64,000 bases of DNA from Temnopleurus reevesii (lineage: Eukaryota > Echinodermata > Echinoidea > Temnopleuroida > Temnopleuridae), in contig BQKZ01001562.1 of the NCBI GenBank assembly GCA_036244855.1, positions 49,366 to 113,365 on the forward strand. The letters run 5' to 3'. Shown here one piece after another: positions 14,061 through 29,109 of the stretch. A program made the position numbers and the translations under genes. Positions within the stretch are counted from its first letter, which is position 1, and each line of letters begins with the position of its first letter. The notes under the pieces are model-generated. The model was given only the letters and a program-made list of their open reading frames with translations. It did not search any database and had not been told where the DNA came from.

Positions 14061-17000
14061 TAGAGGAAATAGAATCTTGCGGCGAGCAAGGGTTTGAGGG
14101 GATACAAACAAAACGCATCAGATTACCATTTCAAATTACTGGATGGTATCCCTATAGAGGTGGGTAGGAGTATTGTTCTAGGGATACCTTAGGGCTACAA
14201 GATACGGGGCAAGGTGGATTCTTGTTTGTTACTTGCAAGAATTGACTTACACAAGAACTGAATAAAATATGATACTTATGTTCTTGTGTGCATCAAGTTG
14301 TACAAGACTGGGCAGCACAAGCATAAGTAATAATTCATTGAGTTATACATGTATCTACTTAATGAAACCCATTACTGAAAGCCATTTGATATACTTTCTT
14401 TACTGAATTATCAAAATGAATAGTGTTTCAAATGTACCATTTATCAATTCTTAATCAATATATAGATACAAACAAGAATAGTGTAAAAAATGCATGAAGT
14501 ATATGGATGCAAAATAAGTCATCATGAAATCAATCACTATCACTACAAAAATTGAAGTGATTTTCAGTATTTAGATGCACATAGTATTTTTTTAGGGGGG
14601 TATGAAATGTAATATTGTATACTAATCATGATATACTCTTATATATTGTAATTAAATCACAGAACATAGCCGCAAGCTGAGGTGAATAGACTTCACACTT
14701 GATGAAATGTAAATGTAGCAACCTAAAGATAGTAATCATCTATTTCATGACCGATGTGTTAGGTATTAATAATGATATGCAGAGTGCCTCCAATTTTATC
14801 ATCTCTTCTCAAGCAATTTGAAGCAATAAGAAATGCCCCTGGGGCCATGCAATCTCTTCCCACAACGTTTTCTCACCGCTCTCACAAGACACTGCATATT
14901 GTGTGAAGATCTGACCGCATGTCGCGCACAACGTTTCATTCAAAGAAATCATGGCTTCCCCTCTTTCAAGGCAATCCTTATAGTGGACACAGATCAGAAG
15001 GCATGAGGCGAAAGCGCACAAGCAGGATAATAGCCTATTGATTTTTTGCCCTTGCCTTTCAACCAAACTGCATTGGTGCACTTCATAAAGACGAGGGACA
15101 GTCTCTAAGCCATGGATTGACTTTAAGTAATATAGACACTTGGGTTTCGCTATTCGTTCTATGAGAAATTAGGTCTATTGAAACCTATATACGGTGGCGA
15201 GGATGGAGAGGGAAAATGCTTCCACTGAGTCAGGCATTAAATTTGCAGGAGGGACAAAAAGTTGTCTTGCGCCCGACACTGATGGTGATTAAAAGCATTG
15301 CGAGATCATAACCTTGTGCGCAGTGATATTTAGGGTTCAGCTTACCATTGCCGTATTTATATGATCGGCAAATTGTGCAGTCGACGGAGTTATTATTATT
15401 TTTTTAACTCGCAATTCAAATTTATGATCAAAGACGCAACAGATGCTACAAGTGATTGTAGGATTTATAACAAAACCTCACTAAAATGGTTAGATAATAT
15501 TCTGATATAATGATACAAGCTGCAATCTTATGTACAATTATAATTGATTAAATAGATATTGTGTCTTTGCAAATTACTATTCTCATCTAATAATACAGTC
15601 TGCTATCTTTTGTGAAATTATATGCATTTTTTTTAAATAGTGTTTGTTTGTACAACCCATCATCTACTTTGTATAAATCTCATACGTGAATCCATATCAA
15701 TATCATGAGCTGCTAAACTGCAGGATAATATGGCCTATCACCTATTCTTCACAGCTATTCTTAGAGGAGACCCAATATCCTGACAAGCCTTCACAAATCG
15801 TCTCCATCAGGTCTCTATTGACTTTTAACAACATCTCCTGAAAATCGCATGCAGGCAGGCGGCCTTTCCTCCATTGGTTGTGAGATTCACACCAAGACAG
15901 GTGAAACGGGTGCAACGGAGAGCTTTACCTCAAACTCATTAACGAGTCATGATGAAATAGCCCTCGTTATCACATGAATTAGCTTTGCATCACAACACAG
16001 ACATATGAAATGGAAGTACGTTACAAATCGAGTCATATAATTTATATAACCTATATTATATGCAGACTACATGGAGCTTATTTCCTCAATCAATCTATCT
16101 GCTCTTCAAACTCTCTCACTCTCCTTTTCTTACTATCTTTCTTTACAGCTCTCTTGCTTTCTCTTTTTCTCCCTATCAATACCTATTTATCTACCTATAT
16201 TTCTCTCTCTGTCAATCTCTCTATCTGCACCATTCATTATGATGCCACAAACACGCTACCCTTGGTATTACAAAATGTAATATCTACAGATATAGGTTAA
16301 TGTCTCATCATAATTAACATATGTGTGGCAATATGGAAAATGGGTAAGTTATGTACAAAAATCTAATTTTATGCATCACTCTATATAGCATGATGTTGGT
16401 ATGAGGCAAATGGAACGAATCAGATATTATTGTCCTGGTAAAGCAACAGATATCAGTATTGGACGAGTTGCACAAAAAGGGAAATTAACAAGGCCAAACT
16501 TGAAAAGATATTAACAAACTATTTGGGGTTTATCTTAACTTATGATGAAATATTATGTTTAATCATCATTTCTTCAGAATTGCTAGAAAATTTGTATATT
16601 TTAACTCAAAATACTTTTTGACTACATGATTTTCATCTCAAATAATGTAAAACATGCTACACATTGGCTTACTCACCTATTTGAATCCCAACCATGAAGC
16701 AATACACATCAGTCAGAGAAGGATGTCAGGGAGAAAGGGGAGAAAACGAAGAAGAATTAGGTTAGTTTAGAATACACGTCATTTGGGGGAAGGAGTTCTC
16801 ATACAAATTTACAATAGGCATAAATAATACAACTGTATATTGTACATAAATGATAAATGTATTTCTCAACTGACTTGATAATACTTCATTTTAGTAACTG
16901 TAAGCAACTAGGATAAGCTCTTGGGACAGTAATAAAGCTTGTATTAAGAAGGCATCATCATTATAACTACAAGATCAGTTTTGTTCATGTAATCCTATTT

Positions 17001-20000
17001 AAGATTTTCTTTTCAGAATTGTAAATTCTTTACAAATAAGTTAAAGATTTGTTCCAAGGTTTTTAGAAGCTATCCCTGAATTGGATTATTTTCTACACTT
17101 CTGTATGCCTACACTCATTTTTTATTTGCAATTTGTCTAGATAAACCGGTTTAGCTTTCCATATCCCTTCCCAATCATGACCAATATTAAAGCCACTGTA
17201 GCACTCATTTACTCTGATTTATGGATTGAAGTCCCTAGACACCGACACTTTGAGGCAACACGTTGCATGGCAAACACCTTCCAAACGCAGGCTGCCCATA
17301 TAGGAGAAGCACATCACGCAGAAAGCGTCCTAGGAATACTGATGAGTCAAAACCCTGGTCTGGTATAATCTACTCAAGATATCTCTTGTGCCCACATTGC
17401 TCCCCAACATGACCAGAATATCATAGGCCAATCACTGACATTGCACAATGTAATCTGGGATTTCTCTACGGAAATGAGCTCCACATAATCTATCATGGGA
17501 CAATAAATGAAATAAATCATTCGGAAGCTTTGCTAACAACTGAAATTAATGAAACTGTAAATTATTTTTTTTAAGTGAAGATGGTTATCAATTTAAACTT
17601 GAACATGAATTTATACACATGTAGATAAATCTTGTGAACAGATAATTTTTTCAATCCGAACGACTGTTACCTGTTGTAAACCTGTTGATGTATGATTTGG
17701 GTGAATCTCTAGGATTCTTTTCATCCCTAAACAATAGGTTAAAACAATCCAGGGCAACCATTTCTCCACAAATCTGTGCTTACATTTCCATCTCGTTTAC
17801 ATGTGGAGTGTCGTGAATGGTAATCCAATTTTCTAGGCCATGATCGATGTATTTGAGAATAGGTGAAACGTTGGAATGAAAGTTATGTAAAGAGATGAAA
17901 AGCAATGCCATATCAACCAGGTTTGGATTTACATAGCTACAAAGAGTATTCAGGTATGATTTCAAAAGTCAAATTGAATATTGAGATTAAAATAATCATC
18001 ATTCTGTCAAATATTATTTGATAATAACTTATAAATATAGGCCTAAATGTATAATATCATGGATTGCATTTGAGGACCATGATATTACAAGTATTCTGCT
18101 GCCCCAGCGTTGCAGTATGAACGATCTAAAGGGAGAAGTTGTCGATTTGCAATGTTGATACAATCCTATGGCCTGTCTGCAATCGCTACACTTCCTGTGT
18201 ATTCAACAGGCTAAGCAAACAAACCAATGCTTGAAGCCATGAATATCAAATTCATAACACTGTAATTATGAATTGCTCTTAAGAAAGCATCTTATTTAAG
18301 CTGACTTACACATTGGGTGTTAAAATCTACGTTCCCTAAAGTGAGTTTGACACTTCCACTGTTTACCTAGTCCCATGCCTTCCAAAGCATGTTGGGTTGT
18401 CGGACATATAGAGTGTCCTTGATGGCTATTTGAATGATACTATGCAGGATGCAATTAACAAGATTGAATTTGGTTTATTTCACGCATCGGCAAGATCATT
18501 TAAAGGCCTCACAAAATGTGGAAGCTTTTGTCTCTATCAAATTTTATCCCATTATTTTTCGTTAATACAGTAATAAACACATTGATGGATGTGTAGTTAA
18601 ACACAAATGTGCTAGTGGCTTATCTCTTAAACATAGTCAATACAATGAGAAATATTTGTATTAAACAATCAAGAGCTCCAAATGATGCCCAAGTCGTTAC
18701 AAAAAAAACATTCCACTTCATCTCTAGTCAGAGGTAGAGAGGAAGGAATTATGAACATGTCAGTTACGAATAAATATTCAGTATCAATATAAGTGTTGTA
18801 ATACAATCATAAGAGCATAAACATTTCTTAGGTTCTTAAATATTATTAAGACAAAAGCAAAGCATACCATGAGATTAAAATCTAAATACACGAGTGTGAA
18901 TTATTGTCAGTTGTTGACATCCACTACATATATCTTTATAGAGATAAAATACTTCCTGCCATTTGAAAATATCGCTACTCAAATCTGTGAACACGGTCAC
19001 ATTGCAGTTTAACAGCTAAATAGTCTCTTTTTCCATTGATTATTTTTCTTCTATATTTCTATCGAGATGAGAGGAAGAGAAATCCATCATCTCTAGAGTT
19101 CAACTCCAGAACGAGGCTAAGAATCTCCCATACTCTTTCCACATCTACCCCGGATACTGATTGCCCTAATGTATTATCAGTTACTGGATACGGTTTCACA
19201 TGCCATAGTAGCTTTTCCATTAGTCTGAGCTGATTAACAATGAGATTAAATGTACGATAAAACAGGTCAACCTCTCCGCATAATAAGGCGCCATGCATGT
19301 AGACAACAGACATGTATCCAAGATATTCCCTCCTAAGATTGATAGATAAGTGATTTTATTAATAATATTAATAGGATCTATCCCATGTCATATGATGCAG
19401 ACATCTTGAATGTGCATTAGGATTTTGCTCCAATGTAAATGAGTGACTCCATTAATAATTTGTGTTTTTCTCTATTGCCTAACAAATAAAATATCAATAA
19501 TCATTAAAACTGCTGAATCACTATAGTATTATCTCACATCGAATCTTGAATAATAATAATAATTCTGAAGTTATTACACATTGATTTTATTCACTAACAA
19601 ATGAAATAGATTAGAGAAAATCTATTATTTTCATCAACGTATTTACGACTATCTACACGTATACTTGTTCTCACTTATTGCGGCTTGAGCATGTGTTTTG
19701 AAAATTTAATTTAGCTCCTTGCAGAATATGTATATTATATCATCATTGCAAACTATAGCCTATACATTTTGTATGCATCCAACAAGAAAACATCAAAGGT
19801 GTATTTGAACCCTATTTCCATCAAAACGCACACGGTATGCAAAAAAAGGATGTGCATAGCAGACATGACAGAGTGTAGTCCCACCTATAGAGAGGCAATT
19901 AGACCCATTGAGAGAAACTGAATAGCAAGAGGTTAGGTGAGAGAGAATCTGGGATGCAAGTCAAACAAGATCCAGGATATATGTCTCAATCTACACTCAG

Positions 20001-21140
20001 CTTTTACATAGATTGCAGCATTTCAAAAAGTGAAAACAATATTTTTGGTGAAAATAGTGCACTTTGGGTGTAAAAGATGAAAGTAATTTTGAGGTATTTA
20101 CTGTATTTCTTCATTCTACACAAGAAGAAATATTGTAATAGCTTGCACCTAATAGTGAATACTTTTTATAACATTCAAATAGCTTGTCACAGAAAGTAAA
20201 ATATCTCATTGTGTCAACCATCAAATAAAAAGATAATTGAGGCTTTCAGGTTCAACAAATTATTCTTAACCACACGTGCACACCCCTTGGAATATTTCAG
20301 ATGGTCCATGCTGAAGCCTCCACCCTTTTTCTTTTATTTTCTCATCGCCCAGACAAATGGAAGTGATTTGCAACCATCCATCATCAGATTAGTTGCAATT
20401 CTTTACATAACATTGTAAGATATAATGTGTAACAGTGATGCTCCTAATAGCTTCACTGTGTTTTAGTACAGGCGGAGTATGCTTCTTATTTATGTGGGTA
20501 TAACTCCCTAGGATCATGTCCGCATAATTCATTTACTTTGTCAAACAGCTGTCAGCTGATAGTCTTTCTATACACGCGCCCTATTCTACGCCCTACTCTG
20601 CTCATCAGCTACAGGTTTAGAATTACTAGTCAATCACTTTTTTTCATATTTGTAATATTACGCTGCTCTTGGTTCATACGTGTAAGATAATTGGAGAATT
20701 TCAATTTGCACTTCAGCTACTTGTATTGAAAACCATTTCATTATTTCAAAAAAGTTGTGCATCAATTTGTCTTGAAGTGACCCCCACCCCACCCCCTTAA
20801 AAAGGAATCTATCACTGCATGGAAGTGGGAAGATATCTTTATCATTTAAACATATAATCATGAATTAATATGAATTCCGAAGTCAGAAGATTCCTAAGTT
20901 TTGAAAATAATGAAAGCTGTGAAGGACAAATGGTGTCAGGTCAGTTATAATGAAGGTCTGAAAGTGGGAAAACATCAATGTATAATTAACATCTCAAAGA
21001 TATCCACACACAGTATGTTCCTAAGGTATCTGTATCAACCGTTTTTAGATACTAAGGTTTCGTAGGACTTGTTGTAAGACTATTATGAAGCCTAGACTTT
21101 GACCATGGGCTAGGACATCCCTCAAGGTTTCTTTATTAGC
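14061..21140. other. Intergenic or intronic DNA, no gene seen
   Basis: AT-rich with scattered GC-richer patches (about 14830-15070, 15240-15360, 15730-15960 and 18100-18240). A small hairpin has 11-base arms at 18052-18062 and 18077-18087 around a 14-base loop. A pyrimidine-rich stretch lies at about 16085-16230. None of the open frames has a recognisable domain. Confidence 0.5.
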
Positions 21141-21187
<47 letters not shown>

Positions 21188-21270
21188 GATGTAAGGCACA
21201 TGTGTGACCTCACAAGAGGGAGAGAAAGAGATAGAAAGTAAGAGAGGAAGGAGAGAGAGAGACAAAGAAG
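21141..21270. repeat. (GA)n imperfect microsatellite
   Basis: Two GA-rich runs (about 21141-21182 and 21215-21262) are separated by a short unique segment. The minus-strand Ser/Leu-rich frame is an artefact. Confidence 0.95.
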
Positions 21271-21446
21271 CACCATGGGGGTAGACCCGATAGCTGGAGA
21301 GTTATCTCGGGTAGATATCAAGTAATAGATCTTGACAGTTATATGTCTACATAGGGCAGTCAGCTCTGAATGATGAATTCTACCATTCACTGAATATACA
21401 TCAACATTCTATCCGCCTGGATTCTGTTCCAAAACACGAAGCATCA

Positions 21447-21488
21447 CATTGCTTCTGCATTGCTTCTGCATTGCTTCTGCATTGCTTT
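21447..21488. repeat. 11-base tandem repeat, about 3.5 copies
   Basis: The unit ATTGCTTCTGC is repeated head to tail three full times and then partially. It is a short minisatellite with no obvious role. Confidence 0.9.
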
Positions 21489-24378
21489 CGTACAGTTTGG
21501 GCTCGTTTGTACCCAAGTTCAAACGTGGACAAGATGGCATTATCAGGGGTGCAGGCTCTTAATGAATTCTGTCAGTGATAAATATGTGTGCTTGCAGTTA
21601 AATTTGAGCGAGAGTAGAAAAGCACACACACATGCACTCAAATGCACATAATTCATTCCCATGTCTTATTGTGTTGATTGCAATTGTGTCTATTCATTTG
21701 TGAGTTTATTTATTTCCATTAGTCATCTGGGGACAGAGAAAGTACCTGTACAATACTTCATAGACGTGACTTTTATCAGTCTGCTACTCAAAAACCAATT
21801 ATTCTAACCATATTTACATGGCCAGTGTCTCTTGTTGATAAATATACTCTTGTTGTGGTTACAAGGTGCATTAAGTATACTGGTATTTTTTACAGTTTTT
21901 ATCACAGGCCTATCAAGTACTTTGGTATGTCTCACTGTATACAAAAGAAGTCGTATGTTGGATTAATATGAAGTAACATCATTTCTGATTGTTTCTAGCA
22001 CACTCAGACATTTCAACCCATATAACGGGAAAAGAGGAATGATTTGCAGATACAGAGGACAGAATCAATGTTCCCCATAGGACTGTGTAGTATAATTGTT
22101 AAGAAAAATATGAAAGCATTTTGAACTGGCCTTGAAACTGTTAAAAAGTAGTCAAACATTCATATTCTTACCTCAAGATTCATAAAGGTTGGGAGGTCTG
22201 CATACAGGTAAACATAATTTTCAAGGGAACCATAGTTTCTTAAAACATCATTTTCCATTAATCAGATTACAAATAATGGATTATATGTTAAGAAAGAAAC
22301 AGAGGAACTCCCTTTCATGGAAACACATTTCCTTTCATGACCGTCATACCCTGGCAATGCCCGAGACAGCAGGAGAGGAAAAATCTAATTTGAAAGGCTG
22401 GGGAACGTTATCATCAAACATGGGGATGAAATCAGAAGGACAAGGCATTGAGATGTTTCTGGGCCGAGTAAAGACATCTTGACCTTTTGGTTGGGGTATG
22501 CTTACGTTAGCATAGTATCAATTCAACAAGTGGATAGGAAGAGTGAGATAGGGACTGCGCTATGAGGATCTAGGTGGTTGTGTGATCAGTATTCACATGC
22601 AAATTGAATCACATTATATCAAAAGAAGTACAGGTAGGTATTGCTGGTTATTTCACCACATAATTAAAAAGGACCAAACAAACCATATGGACCTTGCTGG
22701 ACAATATTATATTCTCAAAAAGAGAGATAATGAGAATAATCTGATGTGGTGAAACATGGTGATAATATAACCTATGATGGTGTTAAGTACATGTACCTTA
22801 AACATTAAAAATAGGGGTCACAAAGAGGCACTTACTTTCTCTCTTTCTATAAACAGAAGTAAAATGAAAACTATCCGAGGAATGATATAGAAGATCTGAA
22901 GTCTACACAGATTCCATTATCATCTTATCATTGATGTGAATTTGGTTTGTTCACAAAAATGCAATATTCAAAAACCTTTCTGAAGTTGGCAATTTTTTTC
23001 TTGTAATGCACAAATGTGTGTTTCATACAAATCAGTACACACTGCCAGATGACACATTTACACCTTAGTAGAGTTGAGCAGTGCAGACAGGATGTAATGG
23101 ATGGCTCAATGTGTTGATGTAGAGATGTGTTTTTCCCTCAAGTCTGATCCACCATCCCTACAGATTTACCAACCATGTGGAGGTGTGCACATCTGCAATT
23201 CACTCCTTCATTAACAAGTAATGGGAATCTTTCTTCTCAGACGCTAACAACAAGGTAGGACAAAAACATCAGACAAGCCCAGAATACCATGAACCTACAT
23301 TTCCAATTAATCAAAGAACACGGATTCCAAGGAGCTTGTATAAAGATGTTTTCTTGATTAAACCCAAACTTCCAAAAGCAGATGGCTGAGTGTTAAGTCT
23401 ATGAGAGTTACATAAGTTGAACAAATCTCCAACTACATAACTTCTGCCACAACAATACAAATATTGTAGGCAGGAAAATATTCTAAAAACACAGTTTTGA
23501 GAAAATGTGTAAAATTTGATTGTTAAAAGTGTCAGCATACCAACATGTGTGTGCATTCATGTATAATGAATATTTGCTCGTAAGAGTTGTGACACGCTTT
23601 AACATTTTGTGTGAAATGGGAAAGAAGGATATGGATGCAATAGTCTCCATTCCATTCTGTATGTCAAGACGGAACATCATGTTAAGCAGATTACTCCTGG
23701 GTTGAAAGAAAACTCTGCAGTCACTGCACATATTTAATCATGTGATTGAAATGTATGGAGATAATACTTCAAGTGACATTCATTCAATGATATCCAAACG
23801 AAGTGCAAAGCAGCTGCAAAGAGGGGATGTGCTTGTGGGCAGGGGTCCGACCCAGGAACAAGAATACCAATTAGATATCTGAAGGGGGCAGATGCATACT
23901 GAAGCCCTTCCTTAAATCGGAAATCAAAGACAGCTGTTATATATCCCAGGTAAGGCTTCATTGTACTCATAAGCTCTGAGTTACAATAGAAGTCTTAATA
24001 ACAATGAGGAGCTCTTAAGTGAGTACCAAGGGGATAATTAACGCCCCTCTCCAGCTCATTAGTGCTTCATAATCTGGTGTATTGTCTGTCTAGATCATTA
24101 CTGACCAGAGCATTGTGATCAACATCCTCAAACGATAAGAGGGAGTTTATTAGTGAGAAATACAACCGAAGCAGTAGTGTGCTGATTATAATGAGGCAAT
24201 TTCATTGACCATGTTCCCTTATGATAAATCGGTGAGGCAAAGGATGAGTAGTTCACAAATTAAATCTATTTTTGCCAAGAGTTCATAGAAGTAACAAAGA
24301 GACCATGCCCTTGAATTTGATTCCAGATCGAGCTTTGCTAAAAGTAAAAATTTGCCATCAGAATGATATCTACAGTGG
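21489..24378. other. Intergenic or intronic DNA, no gene seen
   Basis: AT-rich, no exon supported. Imperfect inverted copies of TTTCACCACAT occur around 22648 and 22745. A TAAT/ATTA-rich, GC-richer segment lies at about 23990-24160. Confidence 0.5.
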
Positions 24379-24664
24379 AGGCGCCGTGGTGTAGTGGTCA
24401 TGACTCTCGCCTTTCAACCAGAGGGTCGTAGGTTCAATTCCCACCCATGGCAAGAAATTCATTCACATTGTGCTGCACTCAACCCAGGTGAGGTGAATGG
24501 GTACCTGGTAGGAATATTTATTCCTTGAAACGCCAAGTGCGCTGATGAAGTGGCTGCTGGGCTAAAGCCAAGGTAATAATGCTGCTATTGTAGAGCGCTT
24601 AGAGAATTCTTCATAAAGAGTTGATAAGCGCTATATAAAAACCGTTCATTACTATTATTATTAC
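24379..24664 (+). mobile_element. tRNA-derived SINE, full-length copy
   Basis: The head is a tRNA-like polymerase III promoter: A box TGGTGTAGTGG at 24387-24397 and B box GGTTCAATTCC at 24431-24441. The tRNA-like ends pair (GCCGTGG with CCATGGC, one G-T wobble), but the anticodon arm is broken, so it is not a working tRNA gene. A unique body of about 170 bases follows, then a tail with AAGCGCTATATAAAA and ATT repeats. Imperfect short flanking repeats (ACAGTGGA and ACAGTTGA) may be a target-site duplication. A second copy in reverse lies near 32.6 kb. The parent LINE is not in the window. A non-autonomous retroposon is the only reading that fits head, body and tail together. Confidence 0.88.
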
Positions 24665-24992
24665 AGTTGACATTGGTGCAAATGAATATGACAAACCATC
24701 AATCTGAGTGTGTTGAGGAAGGAGATGCATTGAACATGATCCCAATGAAACCTAAGGGTTATATGAAGATGACAGTCTCCATCTCAAGACATCCTGCAGT
24801 TTCCATCTCAGAACGCCATGCAAGCATAATCTATATACTGGAGTTAGATATTAAATCTTAAATTAACATGGTTTAGTTAATCTGTTTGAAATGAACCTGT
24901 CTGCTCTAGTATAAGTTTCAAATACTGGTCTTATATGCTATTTACTTCTACTTTATTTTTGCTTTTTAAACCTTCATATAAAGCTATATTTA
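24665..24992. other. No gene seen
   Basis: Ordinary AT-rich sequence downstream of the SINE. No element is recognised. Confidence 0.6.
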
Positions 24993-25019
24993 AGTAGTAG
25001 TAGAAGTAGTAGTAGTAGT

Positions 25020-25064
<45 letters not shown>
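24993..25064. repeat. (GTA)n-(GCA)n compound microsatellite
   Basis: A GTA/TAG run passes into a CAG run (about 25021-25052) and back to TAG. It gives poly-Cys and poly-Tyr frames, which are artefacts. Confidence 0.96.
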
Positions 25065-28000
25065 CATATAGTAGTAATATTAGTATAGTGTCTAAGCTAT
25101 TGCAATGTAAGCCTATTAAATTTGCATCATATGGGTTGAGGATCAGGATGAAGCAGGCTAGAAGCATGAACACTCTCTCTCTCTCATACAGAGTTCATTC
25201 AGGACAGGGCTGAACAGCCTTGAATCTGACACATCAAGAGATACCAGCCATTAATAACCATCATCATCTAAATACTGCCTGCTTAACTCCACTCCATCAA
25301 AACAAAAAACATATTTTCGTCATCTTTGCCATGTTGTACTTTAATACTAACCAGCATAGGAGCATACCTGCCATTGTTGAACACCAAGCAACATGCGATT
25401 TCAGTCATAGCTCACTGAAACATGAGTACGCCTGCAAAGATGATTTTTGCATGCTGTGAATTCCCGAGAGATCCCCTTAAGCCCCTTCAGTGATGTATGG
25501 GGCACATACTACAGGGTTTCTTCCTCTAGCTTTCTCCTTGGCAGATTCACATTCATAATGTATCAGGCAACATACACTAATCAATCAATCGTAACTTTTA
25601 TCACTATGAAAAAAAAATGTTCTTTTTCATAAATAAATGCATCATTGAAATAAAAGTTTGTTTTATGAAAATAGAATTCAATAGAGCAATAAAAACAATC
25701 TTGATTAAAATTCTCTGTCTTTCCATTGAATTGATTGTTTATATTTTTATATGAGATTTGTATTGATCTGAACATATAAACTATGTATATTGTCAGCTTA
25801 AGCAGTGTCCTTGATCTAACCTTTTTATCTAAAAATATTCTTTTCATATTGTTAGAAAACACTTCTTCATTCTTCAATTTTGAAATACTGATAGCATTGC
25901 TAATTATATCAAAAGGCATTCATTTCCATCTGACTTTCAGTGGCATTTTACAAATGGTTGCTGTCACATAGAGCAGAAGCTCAAATTGATTGAATATCTT
26001 ACAGCCAATTGGTCAGCAATACATCACTGGGAGGTATATATATCATCCAGGTTTCAAGTGAAATGCGTTTGCTCCTGGGCACGTTTCATTAGACCAGTCA
26101 AGTTTAAGTTTGCCTGTATCCTTTTAGATGTGTCTTCATATCAAGATCCATGCTGATATCCTCAAAAATGGACTTTTGACTGCCTCGAGACCTTTAAGAG
26201 AAGGCCATGGGTGGGATGGTTGCTATATGGCAAATAGATAAATATCAAAATGATTTACTAAATGGCAAAATGATGGTGTTTATTGCTGCATTAAATATCT
26301 GAATTTTCAGGATCAATTGATGTCTTCAAGAGGTCAATTTTAAAAGAAAATGAAATCTATTGTGAAGAAATGTGAGGTAGCAATGTTTGGTTGCAACTGG
26401 TAGGTCTCTCCCATGTAATAATGAAAGACTGAAATAGCCAATTGAACAGATGAGGAGCAAACAGACATTGGGTTGTGTGTGGTTTGTTTGAGAGGAGGGG
26501 ATAGTATGTGATGATAGAGGTATAGTCTGTTGAACCATCTGGAAAGATCATCTCTTGTTCGTCACAAGGAATCAGCTGCTAATTGATCAATCTATCAGCT
26601 ACTATATTTCCACCCCATGCAGACTTAGCCTGGTCATTGTGTATAGCTCGTTCAAAGCATCAACATACTTGAATGTATGGGGACAACCTCCAGGATCAAA
26701 GCCTGATGCACTGAAGAGGGAAAACACTCCTCAAAAAACATAAGCTCATCTAGATATGTGTCAACATCTCATAAAATCCTGAAGTTATTGAATCTGTATT
26801 CATCAAAATTTAATATAAAAATTCCAAATCACATGACAAGATAATGATAGTTCCAATCCACTATTTAATCAAATCGAAAAGATTTTTGCAATGACAATCA
26901 AAATGTACCTGAGATATTCCCCACTAATAAAATATTTATTATAATTAATATTCATGCAATTGTATCTGGAATTAAAAACGTAAGTCATTATTCAGATATA
27001 TGTTTATATAGTTGTAATATTGAAGCACATGAGATGGACATGAAAGAAAATTAAATAAAAAATATTCCAAATCAATATTTACTGTACACCCTTAAGAAAG
27101 AGAAAACAGGAAAATTCAGAAGCCATCCATACTTTGCTACTATCCAAAAAATAATCATGTTAAATAAATCTATATTTCCTTTTACTGATCCAAGTAAACA
27201 TATCCACATTTCTAAAGATAACCAAATTTTAAACAAGAAGATCCTCAAAATGGTAACGAAGGATGGATCGTATTCACCATATTGATTTCTTTCTGTGTTT
27301 TCTTAGCGCTTAATCACCAAAACCAAGTCCTCCATTTCTCTTCTATTGATTTGAGAACAAGCTTTAATCATCCAATATGATCCCTAGAGTCCGATTATGA
27401 ACCCAAGAGAATGGATCATATTGCAAAGCTATGTCCTTTCCTTCATCTAGCCAGCAGATATGAATTACAGCTGGGACTAAAAGCTGAATGCTGGGAGGCT
27501 TCTTAATACTCTAACTGAGACATGGGAATTTACAATAAACACTATATAATACAATAACTTTCAGTGCTGGGGAGGGATCTCAAAAAATTATTTTATCAAA
27601 TTGTCAATTCACTGCATAAAGATTAACATTATCATCCAAGAAGGTGACTAATTTCTGTATGTTTGCTGTTATAAAACTGGTTACGAGATAAGAGTGTTTT
27701 CTCAAAATATGTTGATGAGGTATTCTTATTTTGACATTTTTCAAAACAACCTGCCATAGATTGATATAAATTATAAATATGGCTCTATCAAGAAAACTGT
27801 CTAAGTCTCAGCTGGAGTCAAACTAAAATGACAATTTACTTGGCCCTTAATGATGAGAGTTGTATCTTGCAAAACATCCCAACGCCAACCCACAATTACC
27901 ATCATCATCACCTCTGTAAATACCAGCCTCTAGCAGCAGTTAACCTGGTTCTATTACCTCTCAAAATCACATTACAGTGATAATATTATCTAAAGGTCTC

Positions 28001-29109
28001 ATCACCAACCTGAAATAATGGCCAGTGTGCTTTATACATTTAAGACACCCAGGCTCTACATTTGGTAAGCCCCAACATTTTAGGGAGGAGGGTAAGGAGG
28101 CACATTCTTTATGGAATCATATACACCACATATGAATTAGACTTTTATCAAATGACTCCCTTTTAAAACTATTTGTAAGCATGACCCTAGATTATATCCC
28201 TGTACTCAACCTTCTTCAGCCAATCCCTTTCCCTCTGACAGAGATCCCAACTGTTCTGGAATTTGAATGAAGTCAAAATAAAGAATGAATGATGGAAGAG
28301 CTGAACGAACGAACATGAGGGCAAAAATCACAATAACCATAATCTCAGTCATTCATTTGTAATGAAAATATTGAACTAACATGAAAATATACCTTGTGCA
28401 TATTCCAGAATGGTAGGAATCTCTGCATTGTACATAATTGTCCCTATTTTGCCAATACTTATTACAAGCAACTTCAAATTAGGTGGAAGAAAATCAGATT
28501 TTACCCTTTAAAATGGCTATTTTGCAGTGCCCTGAATGCAAGCTGAAGAGAAAGTGTGTAACCCCAACCCAAGACGAAAATGAGAAGTAGGCCAAGGGGG
28601 ACCTCTTTTCACAGAGTGGGATTAAGAAGAAAATAGGTTTGACAAATGGCTCAATTTGCATTGCCTCAACAATAGAGCCAGGTCAAATTCACACCTGAAG
28701 ATATCTGAAATAGGAAACGTAACAACATCATATAGAAGAAGTTCTAAAATTTTCCTTTATGGTAAGCATACTCTTCCTATTACTTTTAACTTTGTATAGT
28801 GCTCAAAGTTTGGTGGTCTGAATACATGACAATTTTTCAGTGATTAACCTCATAAATGTATCTCTTTTATTGTGATTCTATTTTATTTCTCAATCAAAAC
28901 CAACCATCTCAAATTCATCATATATTCTTGAATAAATAATAACCAATATTATGATTACTAAATTATTGGCACCCTTATAAGTCTAATTTGCGGTCCAATT
29001 TTCAAATTTCAATCATGATTTCAATAAGAGTGCCTGGATTGATGTAAGTATTATAATCTACTCTATTTTATCAGTATATGAGTTTGATGTTGACTCATAT
29101 TTATACTAG
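25065..29109. other. Intergenic or intronic DNA, no gene seen
   Basis: AT-rich and notably CpG-poor (a hand count gives about 8 CpG in 27001-28440). No exon, RNA gene or mobile element is supported. Confidence 0.55.

Noticed and set aside
24379..24452. A functional tRNA gene
   Set aside because: Promoter boxes and acceptor pairing are present, but the anticodon arm does not fold, and the unit continues into a SINE body and ATT tail.
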